NCBI GenBank assembly: GCA_039029395.1
Contig: JBCCGG010000017.1
Span: forward strand, 48,084 to 112,083
DNA: 64,000 nt
Origin: JBCCGG01 sp039029395
Lineage (GTDB): Bacteria; Pseudomonadota; Alphaproteobacteria; Kiloniellales; JAKSDN01
Reading direction: 5' to 3'
Position numbers and translations under genes: made by a program. Below are positions 42,206 to 58,577 of this stretch, piece after piece. The notes beneath the pieces were generated by a model, which was given only the letters and a program-made list of their open reading frames with translations, had not been told where the DNA came from and did not search any database. How positions within the stretch are numbered: the first letter of the stretch is position 1; every line of letters begins with the position of its first letter.

Positions 42206-42209
<4 letters not shown>
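41691..42209 (-). CDS. coaD: Phosphopantetheine adenylyltransferase
   Basis: 172 aa. The nucleotidyltransferase motif [18 protein letters not shown] (T/HxGH type), [18 protein letters not shown] and [21 protein letters not shown] are all diagnostic of CoaD, the fourth step of CoA synthesis (4'-phosphopantetheine + ATP to dephospho-CoA). The start codon overlaps the gyrA stop by 4 bp, so it is translationally coupled. Confidence 0.96.
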
Positions 42210-44974
<2,765 letters not shown>

Positions 44975-45113
44975 GAGGCTGTCCTGTTACGGCGGGCCGG
45001 GCGTCCTTGGGGGTCCGCACGAAACACGGCCCCCGACTCGCACCGGGAGAGGCCAGGAATTTAGCCGTTTTCGCAGGTGCGAACAACCGGCCTGATGGGG
45101 CGTGGGGCGGGGC

Positions 45114-45151
45114 TTTAACACACCGAAATAGATGAAAATTTTTGTGTTAAA
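45114..45151. repeat. AT-rich 9-bp inverted repeat upstream of gyrA
   Basis: TTTAACACA ... TGTGTTAAA, perfect over 9 bp with a 20-nt AT-rich spacer, in the spacer between the leftward 88-aa gene and gyrA. It could be a terminator for the former or an operator-like site 140 bp before the gyrA start. Confidence 0.4.
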
Positions 45152-45192
45152 TATCAAACGGTTAAATCGTAACTCTCAGATCTGTTAGAGCC

Positions 45193-45459
45193 TCATATCA
45201 AGAGCACGCCGAGGCCGACGGCAAGGAACAGCAGGCCGCTGCCCAAATAGGCGATTCGGAAGGCTCTGAGCACCGTCTCCCGCTCGACCTGATCGACGGT
45301 CTCGTCCGAGAAGATCCGCCGCACCACCTTCTCCTGGAGGCGCCAGGAGCGCGGCGCGAGCCAGCGGTGCAGAGCCATGAAGGCGGCGCCCATGGCGATG
45401 AAGTACCAGCCGATCAGCTGCTCGAGCAAAGGGGGCTCCGAAAGACTGTGCGTTGCCAT
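45193..45459 (-). CDS. Small two-span membrane protein
   Basis: 88 aa with hydrophobic segments at about 14-32 and 67-87 around a basic, charged middle (APRSWRLQEKVVRRIFSDE). Start ATG 45459. No family recognised. It lies between ssb/VOC and gyrA and is transcribed the same way as gyrA. Confidence 0.6.
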   Translation of the reverse strand: MATHSLSEPPLLEQLIGWYFIAMGAAFMALHRWLAPRSWRLQEKVVRRIFSDETVDQVERETVLRAFRIAYLGSGLLFLAVGLGVLLI

Positions 45460-45508
45460 TCTGGCTTAGTCGTGACAGGCAGTGTGCAGACGACAAGGGA
45501 GGACTGCA

Positions 45509-45916
45509 ATGACCGGAAAAGTAACGGGGATCGGCGGCGTGTTCTTCAAGGCGCGCGATCCGGAGGCGCTGGCGGCCTGGTACCGGGAACATTTGGGCAT
45601 GCCGGATCAAGGCTGGCCGGGCTGCGCCTTCGATTGGCGCGAGCCGGACACAATGGCGCGCCGTGGCATGACGATTTGGGCGCCCCATGCACAAGACACC
45701 GACTACTTCGCGCCGAGCCAGGCGCCCTTCATGATCAACTATCGGGTGGATGACCTGGAGGCCCTGGTCGCCAAGCTGGAGGCCGCCGGCCTTGCCGTGG
45801 AGCGCCAGAAGGAGTCCGACCCCAACGGCAAATTCGCCTGGTTGATGGACCCGGAGGGCAACAAAATCGAGCTGTGGGAGCCCTTGGCCGAAGCGCCTTC
45901 GGGCGAGACAACTTAG
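45509..45916 (+). CDS. VOC-family (glyoxalase/bleomycin-resistance-like) protein
   Basis: 135 aa, one VOC domain: [22 protein letters not shown] at the start (excerpt), [17 protein letters not shown], and [17 protein letters not shown] at the end. AAGGGAGGA precedes ATG 45509. It sits alone between ssb and gyrA and overlaps the ssb 3' end by 4 bp in convergent orientation. Substrate unknown. Confidence 0.88.
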   Translation: MTGKVTGIGGVFFKARDPEALAAWYREHLGMPDQGWPGCAFDWREPDTMARRGMTIWAPHAQDTDYFAPSQAPFMINYRVDDLEALVAKLEAAGLAVERQKESDPNGKFAWLMDPEGNKIELWEPLAEAPSGETT

Positions 45917-46398
45917 AACGGGATCTCGTCGTCCAGATCGCCGCCAGAGGGCGGGCCGCCACTCGGACCGCCACCGCCGCCGCCCGAAGAGAAGCCGCCG
46001 CCCCCGCCTCCTCCACCGCCATAGTCGCCGCCCCCGCCGCCGTCGCCGCGGGTATCCAGCATGGTCAGCTCGCCACGGAAGCGCTGCAGCACCACCTCGG
46101 TGGTGTAGCGGTCCTGGCCGTCCTGGCCCTGCCACTTGCGGGTCTGTAGCTGGCCTTCCACGTAAACCTTGGAACCCTTGCGCAGGTACTTTTCGGCGAC
46201 CTCGCCCAGGCGGTCGTTGAAGATCACCACCCGGTGCCATTCGGTGCGCTCGCGCCGCTCGCCCGATTGGCGGTCGCGCCAGGTCTCCGAGGTGGCGAGC
46301 GAGAAGTTGACGATCTTGTTGCCGTCCTGCGTGCTGCGCACCTCGGGATCGCGCCCCAAATTGCCGACCAGAATGACCTTGTTGACGCTGCCTGCCAT
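45913..46398 (-). CDS. ssb: Single-stranded DNA-binding protein
   Basis: 161 aa. An OB-fold N-terminal domain ([40 protein letters not shown]) is followed by a glycine-rich linker and the acidic C-terminal tip DLDDEIPF that docks partner proteins. ATG 46398 is chosen because it starts the canonical MAGSVNK. Back to back with uvrA, as in many alphaproteobacteria, so SOS-type control of the shared promoter region (46399-46573) is possible. Confidence 0.96.
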   Translation of the reverse strand: MAGSVNKVILVGNLGRDPEVRSTQDGNKIVNFSLATSETWRDRQSGERRERTEWHRVVIFNDRLGEVAEKYLRKGSKVYVEGQLQTRKWQGQDGQDRYTTEVVLQRFRGELTMLDTRGDGGGGGDYGGGGGGGGGFSSGGGGGGPSGGPPSGGDLDDEIPF

Positions 46399-46573
46399 GA
46401 CTCTGCCCCAAAGCTGCTGTGGTGTCGGGCGGCACAATAACCGTATCGACCGGCGCCTGCCAGCAGCATGACAGCAGTGCGGCGCTTATCTTATCCACAG
46501 GCTCGATCTGCCCGGTCGCTTGACGCATAGTGTGCCCGGCCATAGGTCGTAGGTGAGGAGGAAGCGGAACCAG

Positions 46574-49444
<2,871 letters not shown>

Positions 49445-49516
49445 GGGACATATCATTGCGCAAAAGACGCATTAAATCTTCGCATTGATCTTGAAGCCGA
49501 GACACTTGATATATAA

Positions 49517-49531
49517 TTAGAACAATTCTAA
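49517..49531. promoter_or_regulatory. Fur-family-type palindrome upstream of katG
   Basis: TTAGAACAATTCTAA: perfect 6-3-6 inverted repeat that matches the spacing of Fur/PerR/Irr boxes (Irr-type sites in alphaproteobacteria have TTAGAA...TTCTAA). It lies 42 nt before the katG ATG, in or next to an AT-rich promoter-like stretch (TTGATATATAAT). Control of katG by a peroxide- or iron-sensing Fur-family protein is inferred. Confidence 0.6.
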
Positions 49532-51769
<2,238 letters not shown>

Positions 51770-51810
51770 TCTGGGCGCACAGGTCCTAGCAAAACCATAG
51801 CGTGAAATCG

Positions 51811-51844
51811 GGGCGGCGTTCCGCGTTAAGACGGGACGCCGCCC
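51811..51844 (+). terminator. Terminator hairpin after katG
   Basis: GGGCGGCGTTCC pairs with GGGACGCCGCCC over 12 bp (one G-T) with a 10-nt loop, 42 bp past the katG stop, followed by a short T-containing run (CTTTATT). Confidence 0.7.
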
Positions 51845-51972
51845 TGACGCTTTATTGCACAACCCGTTAGCTCTTCCCCCGCGTCCGGCGCGCGATCCAT
51901 AAAGGTTGCTGGTCCGAACGCAGGGTGATCTTATGGCGGAGCGAGGATCAACCTGCGGGATCGCCTTCGACC

Positions 51973-53145
51973 ATGTTCGACCGCCGCGCTGCGCCACCTA
52001 CCCTGCTGGGCCTTCTGGCGCTCCTCGCGCTTTCCGCCTGCGAGGAGACGGAGGCCCCCCTGGCAGAGCGGCCGCCTCCCGCGGTGACCGTCGCCCATCC
52101 GGTCGTGCGCGAGATCACCGAATGGGACGAATACAGCGGGCGCTTTCAGGCGGTCGAGACGGTCGAGGTGCGCTCTAGGGTCAGCGGCTATCTGGACTCG
52201 ATCCACTTCGTCGACGGCCAGATCGTCGAGCAGGGCGACCTGCTTTTCGTTATCGACCCACGGCCCTTCGAGGTGGCGCTCGAGCAGACCGAGGCCGAGC
52301 TGGAACGGGACCGGACCCGGGTCGGTCTGGCGGAAAAGGAGGTCGAGCGCGCGCGGCCCCTGCTCGACCGGGGCAACATCCCGGAATCGCTCTTCGACGA
52401 GCGGGTTCAGGGGCTCGAGGAAGCCCGGGCATCGGTCGCCGCCAGCGCGGCCGCGGTCGCGGCGGCCAAGCTCAATCTGGACTACACGCAGATCCGCGCG
52501 CCGGTCGGCGGGCGCATCAGCCGCAACTTGGTCTCGGTCGGCAACCTGGTCTCCGGCGGCACGGGCGACGCCAGCCTGCTGACCACCATCGTCTCCCTAG
52601 ATCCGATCCAGTTCTACTTCGACGCCGACGAGAAGTCCTATCTCAAGTACACCCGCCTGGCCAACAGCGGCGAGCGGCCGAGCTCCCGGAACACCGCCAA
52701 CCCGGTCTACCTCTCTCTCGCCGACGAGGACGGGTTTCTCCACGAAGGCAAAATGGACTTCGTCGAGAACCAGTTCGACTTCGATACCGGCACGATTCGC
52801 GGCCGGGCGATCTTCGACAACGAGGATCTGCTGTTTCTGCCGGGACTCTTCGCCAAGATCCGCCTGGTCGGCAGCGGCGCCTACGATGCGATCCTGCTGC
52901 CCGACGAGGCGATCGGCACGGATCAGTCCCGCAAGTTCGTCTATCTGGTGGGTGACGACGACGTGGTCACGATCCGCCTGGTCGAGCCCGGACCGCTCTA
53001 CGAAGGCCTCCGGGTGATCCGCGAGGGCCTTACGCCCGACGACCTGGTCATCGTGACGGGCCTGCAGCGGGCACGACCGGGCGAGAGAGTGACGCCGACC
53101 CAGATCGACCTCACGGCACAGGGCGACGCGACCGGGGCGCAATGA
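51973..53145 (+). CDS. RND efflux periplasmic adaptor (membrane fusion protein)
   Basis: About 390 aa. Lipoprotein signal with lipobox LSAC near residue 20, then the HlyD/AcrA pattern: VRSRVSGYLDSIHFVDGQIVEQGDLLFVIDPRP (split lipoyl, excerpt), a coiled-coil hairpin (about 100-160), KLNLDYTQIRAPVGGRI and the beta-barrel. It links the inner-membrane RND pump to a TolC-type channel. Its stop overlaps the permease start by 4 bp (ATGA). Confidence 0.92.
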   Translation: MFDRRAAPPTLLGLLALLALSACEETEAPLAERPPPAVTVAHPVVREITEWDEYSGRFQAVETVEVRSRVSGYLDSIHFVDGQIVEQGDLLFVIDPRPFEVALEQTEAELERDRTRVGLAEKEVERARPLLDRGNIPESLFDERVQGLEEARASVAASAAAVAAAKLNLDYTQIRAPVGGRISRNLVSVGNLVSGGTGDASLLTTIVSLDPIQFYFDADEKSYLKYTRLANSGERPSSRNTANPVYLSLADEDGFLHEGKMDFVENQFDFDTGTIRGRAIFDNEDLLFLPGLFAKIRLVGSGAYDAILLPDEAIGTDQSRKFVYLVGDDDVVTIRLVEPGPLYEGLRVIREGLTPDDLVIVTGLQRARPGERVTPTQIDLTAQGDATGAQ

Positions 53146-56100
53146 GGCTCATCTACTTCTTCATCGACCGGCCGATCTTTGCGGCGGTGCTTTCGATCTT
53201 CCTGATGATCGTCGGCGCCATCGCCTACTTCACCCTGCCGGTCGCCCAGTATCCCAATGTGGTGCCGCCGACCATCGTGGTCACCGCGAGCTATCCCGGC
53301 GCCAACGCCCAGGTGGTCGCCGACACCGTGGCGACGCCCTTGGAGCAGGAGATCAACGGCGTCAAGGATATGCTCTACATGTATTCCCAGTCGACCAACA
53401 GCGGCGCCATGACGCTGACGGTCACCTTCAAGCTGGGGACCGATTTGGACCAGGCTCAGGTGCTGGTGCAGAACCGGGTGGCGACCGCCGAGCCGCGCCT
53501 GCCCGAGGAGGTACGCCGGATCGGCGTCACGGTGAGCCAGAACTCGCCGGATCTTTTGATGGTGATCCACATGAGGTCGCCCGACGGCAGCCTCGACCAG
53601 CTCTACATCTCCAACTACGCAACCCTGCAGGTACGCGATGCACTGGCCCGGGTCGATGGGGTGGGCAGCGTGCAGATGGTCGGCGCGCGCGACTACGCCA
53701 TGCGCGTTTGGCTCGACCCGGACCGCATCGCCGCGCTCGATCTGACCGCCGGCGACGTGGTCGAAGCTCTGCGCGCCCGCAACGTTCAGGTGGCGAGCGG
53801 CGCGTTGGGCGCCCCGCCCGTGGAGAGCCCACAGGCCTTCCAAGTCAACCTCCAGCTCCTGGGCCGCCTGTCAGAACCCGAGCAGTTCGAGAACATCGTG
53901 GTCAAGACCGGCAGCGACGGGCGCTTCGTGCGCCTGCGCGACGTGGCCCGGGTCGAGCTGGGCGCCCGGGACTACGTCACCAACAGCTATCAGAGCGGCA
54001 GTCCTTCGGTCGCCACCATAGTTTTTCAGCGGCCCGACTCCAACGCCCTGGCGACCGCTCAGGCGGTGCGAAGTACGATGGCCCAGCTGGCCCAGGACTT
54101 TCCGCCCGGTCTTGAGTACCGCATCAACTACGACCCGACCCAATTCATCGCCGAATCGATCCGCGCGCTGATCGTCACGATCTTCGAAGCGGTCGCGCTG
54201 GTGGTCCTTGTGGTCGTGGTCTTCCTGCAGACCTGGCGCGCCTCGATCATCCCGATCCTAGCGATCCCGATCTCCCTGATCGGCACCTTCGCCTTCATGG
54301 CAGCCTTCGGCTACTCGATCAACAACTTGACTCTCTTCGGACTAGTGCTCGCGGTCGGCATCGTGGTCGACGACGCGATCGTCGTGGTCGAAAACGTGGA
54401 GCGCAATTTGCGCGATGGCTTGGCCCCACGGGATGCCGCGCGCAAGACCATGGAGGAGGTCGGCGGGGCTCTGGTCTCGATCTCCCTTGTGCTGATCGCC
54501 GTGTTCCTGCCGGCCGCCTTCTTGGGCGGGCTGCCCGGGCAGTTCTATCGGCAGTTCGCCGTCTCCATCGCGGTGGCCACGCTGATCTCCGCTTTCGTCT
54601 CCTTGACCCTCAGCCCGGCCTTGAGCGCCCTGCTGTTGAAGCCACATCGAGCCAGTACCGGGCGCTCTCCCTTGAACTGGTTCTTCGGGCGTTTCGAGGC
54701 CGGCTTCCAGGCGCTGCGCCGGGGCTACGTCGCCATGGTCGGCCGCCTGCTCAAGGGCAGGTGGCCCATGGCGGCGCTCTATGCCGGACTGATAGCGCTC
54801 ACGGTCTTTGCTTTCACTCAAGTGCCCGCCGGATTTATTCCACGCCAGGACCAGGGCGTGCTGATCACCTCGATCCAGCTGCCCGACGGCGCTTCGCTCG
54901 GCCGCACCGACCACGTTGTGCGCGACGCCCAGAGGATTATTCTGGACACGCCCGGCGTCTCCCACACCGCGGCCTTCGCCGGCATGTCGGGCGCGACCCG
55001 CACCGATGCGTCGAACGCCGGCGGCATCTTCATCGTGCTTGAGCCCTTCGAAGTGCGCGATGCCAAAGGCCTCGACAGCAATCAGGTCCTGGCCGAGCTG
55101 CGCCGACGTTTGGGGGCGATTCAAGAGGCCTTCATCGCAGTCTTCCCGCCGCCCCCTGTGCGCGGCATCGGCACCACCGGTGGCTTTCGCATGATGGTCC
55201 AGGACCGCCGCGGCCGCGGCACCGAGGTGCTCCAGGCAGCGACCGACGACCTTGTCGCCGCGGCTCGGAGCCAGCCTGGCATCGCCAGCGTCTACACGCC
55301 CTTCCGCTCGGCCACCCCGCAGCTCTATCTGGAGGTCGACCGCACCAAGGCCGAGATGCTCGACGTGCCCCTGGACAGCCTCTTCGAGGCCTTGGAGATC
55401 TATCTGGGCTCGACCTACGTCAACGACTTCAATCTCTTCGGCCGCACCTACCGGGTCACCGCCCAAGCCGACAGCCCGCATCGCCTGACCGCCGAGGACA
55501 TCGCGCGCCTGCGCACCCGCAGCGCCGACGGCGCAAGCGTACCGCTCGGCTCCGTAGTGGATTTCGTCGACATCAGTGGGCCCAACCGGGTGCCGCGCTA
55601 CAATCTCTACCCGGCCGCCGAGATCGACGGCGCGACCCAGCCCCATTTCAGCTCGGGGCAGGCGATCGCCTTGATGGAGCGGCTGGCCGACCAAGTGCTG
55701 CCCGAGGGCCTGTCCTACGAGTGGACCGATCTGGCCTATCAGCAGATCCAAGCCGGCGACACGGCGCTTTTGATTTTTCCGCTCGCGGTGCTGTTCGTGT
55801 TTCTGGTGCTGGCCGCCCTCTACGAGAGCTGGTCCCTGCCCCTGGCGATCATCCTGATCGTGCCCATGTGCCTGCTGTCGGCGGTCGGCGGGCTGATCCT
55901 GCGCCAGATGGACAACAACATTCTGAGCCAGATCGGTTTCATCGTGCTGGTGGGGCTGGCCAGCAAGAACGCGATCCTGATCGTCGAGTTCGCCCGCCAG
56001 CTGGAAACGCGCGGGCTGGACCGGGTGGCGGCCGCGGCCGAGGCCTGCCGTCTGCGGCTCCGGCCGATCCTCATGACCTCCTTCGCCTTCATTCTAGGCG

Positions 56101-56267
56101 TGGTGCCGCTGCTGCTGGCCAGCGGGGCCGGCGCCGAGATGCGCCAATCGCTCGGCACCGCGGTGTTTTTCGGCATGCTGGGCGTGACCCTCTTTGGCCT
56201 GCTGTTCACGCCCGTGTTCTATGTGCTGATCCGCGGCCTGACGCGCAGGCGCGAGCGGCGTCGCTGA
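53142..56267 (+). CDS. RND-family multidrug efflux permease (AcrB/MexB type)
   Basis: 1041 aa, the usual HAE1 length. Twelve membrane segments with two large periplasmic loops. The proton-relay residues are present: the Asp pair in GIVVDDAIVVVENVER (TM4) and the Lys in GLASKNAILIVEFA (TM10). N-terminus MRLIYFFIDRPIFAAVLSIF is typical. It works as a trimer with the adaptor. No outer-membrane channel gene is in the window. Confidence 0.95.
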   Translation: MRLIYFFIDRPIFAAVLSIFLMIVGAIAYFTLPVAQYPNVVPPTIVVTASYPGANAQVVADTVATPLEQEINGVKDMLYMYSQSTNSGAMTLTVTFKLGTDLDQAQVLVQNRVATAEPRLPEEVRRIGVTVSQNSPDLLMVIHMRSPDGSLDQLYISNYATLQVRDALARVDGVGSVQMVGARDYAMRVWLDPDRIAALDLTAGDVVEALRARNVQVASGALGAPPVESPQAFQVNLQLLGRLSEPEQFENIVVKTGSDGRFVRLRDVARVELGARDYVTNSYQSGSPSVATIVFQRPDSNALATAQAVRSTMAQLAQDFPPGLEYRINYDPTQFIAESIRALIVTIFEAVALVVLVVVVFLQTWRASIIPILAIPISLIGTFAFMAAFGYSINNLTLFGLVLAVGIVVDDAIVVVENVERNLRDGLAPRDAARKTMEEVGGALVSISLVLIAVFLPAAFLGGLPGQFYRQFAVSIAVATLISAFVSLTLSPALSALLLKPHRASTGRSPLNWFFGRFEAGFQALRRGYVAMVGRLLKGRWPMAALYAGLIALTVFAFTQVPAGFIPRQDQGVLITSIQLPDGASLGRTDHVVRDAQRIILDTPGVSHTAAFAGMSGATRTDASNAGGIFIVLEPFEVRDAKGLDSNQVLAELRRRLGAIQEAFIAVFPPPPVRGIGTTGGFRMMVQDRRGRGTEVLQAATDDLVAAARSQPGIASVYTPFRSATPQLYLEVDRTKAEMLDVPLDSLFEALEIYLGSTYVNDFNLFGRTYRVTAQADSPHRLTAEDIARLRTRSADGASVPLGSVVDFVDISGPNRVPRYNLYPAAEIDGATQPHFSSGQAIALMERLADQVLPEGLSYEWTDLAYQQIQAGDTALLIFPLAVLFVFLVLAALYESWSLPLAIILIVPMCLLSAVGGLILRQMDNNILSQIGFIVLVGLASKNAILIVEFARQLETRGLDRVAAAAEACRLRLRPILMTSFAFILGVVPLLLASGAGAEMRQSLGTAVFFGMLGVTLFGLLFTPVFYVLIRGLTRRRERRR

Positions 56268-56300
56268 TCGCGACCGTGTGCGGCGTGGTTGGAGCCTTGG

Positions 56301-56391
56301 AGGTCAGGCAGGAGCTGGCGGTCGCCGCCTGAAGCACCGGGGGTTGGGCGCCTTGCACCAAGTCTCGGTGATAGCTCCCAACCCCTGACCT
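56301..56391. terminator. Bidirectional hairpin region between convergent genes
   Basis: Nested inverted repeats: AGGTCAGG (56301-56308) with CCTGACCT (56384-56391), and GGGGTTGGG (56340-56348) with CCCAACCCC (56377-56385). They lie between the RND permease stop and the stop of the leftward 82-aa gene, a usual place for a shared terminator. No T-tract. Confidence 0.45.
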
Positions 56392-56640
56392 TCAGAGACC
56401 CTTCTTGATCCGGTGGTAGCCGGCCTTGAGCTCCTCGCCCAAGAGCGAGAGGGCGGAGCTGACGCCGTCAGAGGTTTTCTCCAGGTCGGCCTTGTCGGAG
56501 AACTCCTTCCACTGCTGCTCAAGCTGGTGAAACTCGTCGCGCGCTTCCATGGATCCCAGTTGAATCTTGAGCTGAAGCTCGTCGCGCATCTGCTTCAAGT
56601 GCTCGATCGTCTCATGCAGGTCGGACTTTTTTTCCGTCAT
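56392..56640 (-). CDS. Small coiled-coil protein
   Basis: 82 aa, almost wholly helical and charged: DLHETIEHLKQMRDELQLKI and EFHQLEQQWKEFSDKADLE suggest a coiled coil. No signal peptide. ATG 56640 has a GAGAGGG upstream; a longer reading to 56760 has no such support. No family recognised. Confidence 0.65.
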   Translation of the reverse strand: MTEKKSDLHETIEHLKQMRDELQLKIQLGSMEARDEFHQLEQQWKEFSDKADLEKTSDGVSSALSLLGEELKAGYHRIKKGL

Positions 56641-56803
56641 CGCCGTGGTCCCTCTCGGAATGCTGTGCTGCAGCCTTAAATTTGGGATTTTTGCGGGTCC
56701 GATGCAACGGCCTAAACGAAAATCAACAGTCTCGTCAAACTCCTGACACAATGGTGTCAAGAGACGGTGGCTATGTTCTCCTCCGCTTCAAGGGAGGAAG
56801 ATC

Positions 56804-57442
56804 ATGAGTACGGTGACGGCCGAGCAAGTGCAGACCTATCTGGATGCCACCTACCTGACCCAGGCGCAGCTCGCCGAACGGGCCGGTGTCACACCGGCGC
56901 GGGTTGCCGAGCTGGAGGCCGCCCAATGCATTCCGGGCGCCAGCTACCGGGTCGAAGGCGACTTCCGCATCGCCAGCACCTTCGGCCACTTCGAGCTGCC
57001 GGTGCCGGAGACGCGCTACTACCATCCCTCGATCGCGCGCTGGGTCGAGAAGGCCGAGGGGCTCGCCAAGAGCCATGACCTGGAGGGCGTTGCCCGCATC
57101 ATGCGCCTCGACTTCACCCGGGAGCTCGCCACGCGGGTCAACGGCCGCACGACCCGCGACACCCTCAAGCCCGAGCAGGCCTGGGCCTATGTCACCGACG
57201 GGACCTGGGGGCTGTGCATCAAGGACATTGCGCCCGAGTACATGATCGCCAAGGAAATGGCCCGCTTGACCTTCGCCGGTGCCCCCGAAGAGCCGACCGA
57301 GGCCGAACGAGAGGTTCTGGAGAGCGCGGCCGCGGACTACGAACGAGTCGCCCTGCCCTTCGCGCCCCACGAGCTCGACATCAGCTCGCGCCGGCAAGAG
57401 TTCGAGCCGGCAGTCGAAAAGTACGGCCTGGTCCGGCCGTGA
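56804..57442 (+). CDS. DUF6058-like hypothetical protein
   Basis: 212 aa. The N-terminus (VQTYLDATYLTQAQLAERAG and TPARVAELEAAQCIPGASY) looks like a helix-turn-helix-type or DUF6058 head; the rest is soluble with RYYHPSIARWVEKA and YVTDGTWGLCIKDIAPEYM. AGGGAGGAAG precedes the ATG. The downstream LysE gene overlaps by 4 bp (GTGA), so they are coupled; a link to export of a small amino-acid-like product is a guess. Confidence 0.65.
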   Translation: MSTVTAEQVQTYLDATYLTQAQLAERAGVTPARVAELEAAQCIPGASYRVEGDFRIASTFGHFELPVPETRYYHPSIARWVEKAEGLAKSHDLEGVARIMRLDFTRELATRVNGRTTRDTLKPEQAWAYVTDGTWGLCIKDIAPEYMIAKEMARLTFAGAPEEPTEAEREVLESAAADYERVALPFAPHELDISSRRQEFEPAVEKYGLVRP

Positions 57443-58065
57443 ACATCGAGAGTTGGGTGGTCTTCTGCGCCATCTGGACCGCGGCCAGCCTGCCTTTTGG
57501 ACCCAACGCGGCGAACTGCGTGGTGATCTCCCTGTCGAATGGCTTCGCACGCAGTCTTTGGTGTGTTGCCGGCATCGCCGCAGCCGGTCTTTGCCACATG
57601 GCGGCCGCGGGGCTCGGGCTCTCGACACTGCTGCTCGCCAACGCCGCCCTGTTCCAGGTGGTCAAGTGGCTCGGCGTCGCCTATCTGGCCTGGCTCGCAC
57701 TCGGACTGCTGCGCACCAAGGCGCCGCCGATCAAGCTGCCGCGCCAAGCGCGCACGGCGCCCTTGGTGCTGGCCCGCCGGGCGTTCTTGATCTCCATGAG
57801 CAATCCCAAGGCGATTCTGGTCTATCTGGCGGTCTTTCCCCAATTCATCGATGCCGGCGCGCCGCTCGCCCCCCAGCTGGTCGTCCTGGTGCCGACCTCG
57901 CTCGCCATTGGGGCTTTGGTCTATGGTGGCTACTGCGCGCTCGGCCGCGTCGTCGGCCGCCTGCTCGCCAGCGCCAAGCGGCGCCGACGCTTTCAGCAAG
58001 GCATCGGCGGGTTTTACCTCTTCAGCGCGGCGGGACTTGCCTGGTTCGACCCGCGACGGGCTTGA
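57439..58065 (+). CDS. LysE/RhtB-family amino-acid exporter
   Basis: 208 aa, about six hydrophobic segments. The N-terminal PFGPNAANCVVISLSNGFARSL corresponds to the PGPN...SxxxGxRxG motif of the LysE family; a FLISMSNPKAILVYLAVFPQFI block is the second family motif (FxxNPKAxxFFxxxxPQF). It would export amino acids or related metabolites across the inner membrane. GTG start, overlapping the preceding stop. Confidence 0.9.
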   Translation: MNIESWVVFCAIWTAASLPFGPNAANCVVISLSNGFARSLWCVAGIAAAGLCHMAAAGLGLSTLLLANAALFQVVKWLGVAYLAWLALGLLRTKAPPIKLPRQARTAPLVLARRAFLISMSNPKAILVYLAVFPQFIDAGAPLAPQLVVLVPTSLAIGALVYGGYCALGRVVGRLLASAKRRRRFQQGIGGFYLFSAAGLAWFDPRRA

Positions 58066-58154
58066 AGCTTTCGAACAAGACCAAGGTTAAACAATAGATT
58101 CTTTACAAAACAATGCTATTGATTGTTACTGAACCAAGATCAGGGAACAAATCA

Positions 58155-58556
58155 ATGTGGTTTGGCCGAAGACAACTTCTGGAACGGCAGGAACGGCTCC
58201 TAAAGGAAACCGTCACAAAGCCTCAGCGGGTGCTTGGGCTTCGCTTCTGGTTGGCCGCTCTCGCAGCCGGGGTTGGGGCGCTCTGCGCTGCCTATCTGTT
58301 TCGGGAGGTCCAAATGCCTCCGACCCGCAGGTTTGATATTCCCTATTGGCACGTGTTCTTCTTGTCGATGTTTGCCACGCTCGTGGTGCCGTTTTCCCTC
58401 TGGTACATTGTCAAGTTGACGCTGTATCCTCCCTCGGCCCATGCCTCGAATCCTCAAGAGGACGATGAGCTAAGTCCCTGGGCCCAAGCCGTCGTCGTAG
58501 CACTCTACCTCGCCGCCAGCGTCGCTGTTTTTTCCCTGATCATGGGCTACATCTGA
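58155..58556 (+). CDS. Hypothetical three-span membrane protein
   Basis: About 133 aa. Basic N-terminus (WFGRRQLLERQERLL) then hydrophobic segments at about 30-50, 66-88 and 110-132. AGGGAA lies 8 nt before ATG 58155, which is better supported than ATG 58113. Not recognised. Confidence 0.55.
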   Translation: MWFGRRQLLERQERLLKETVTKPQRVLGLRFWLAALAAGVGALCAAYLFREVQMPPTRRFDIPYWHVFFLSMFATLVVPFSLWYIVKLTLYPPSAHASNPQEDDELSPWAQAVVVALYLAASVAVFSLIMGYI

Positions 58557-58577
58557 GCGAATGGCTTGGGTGTCCCC

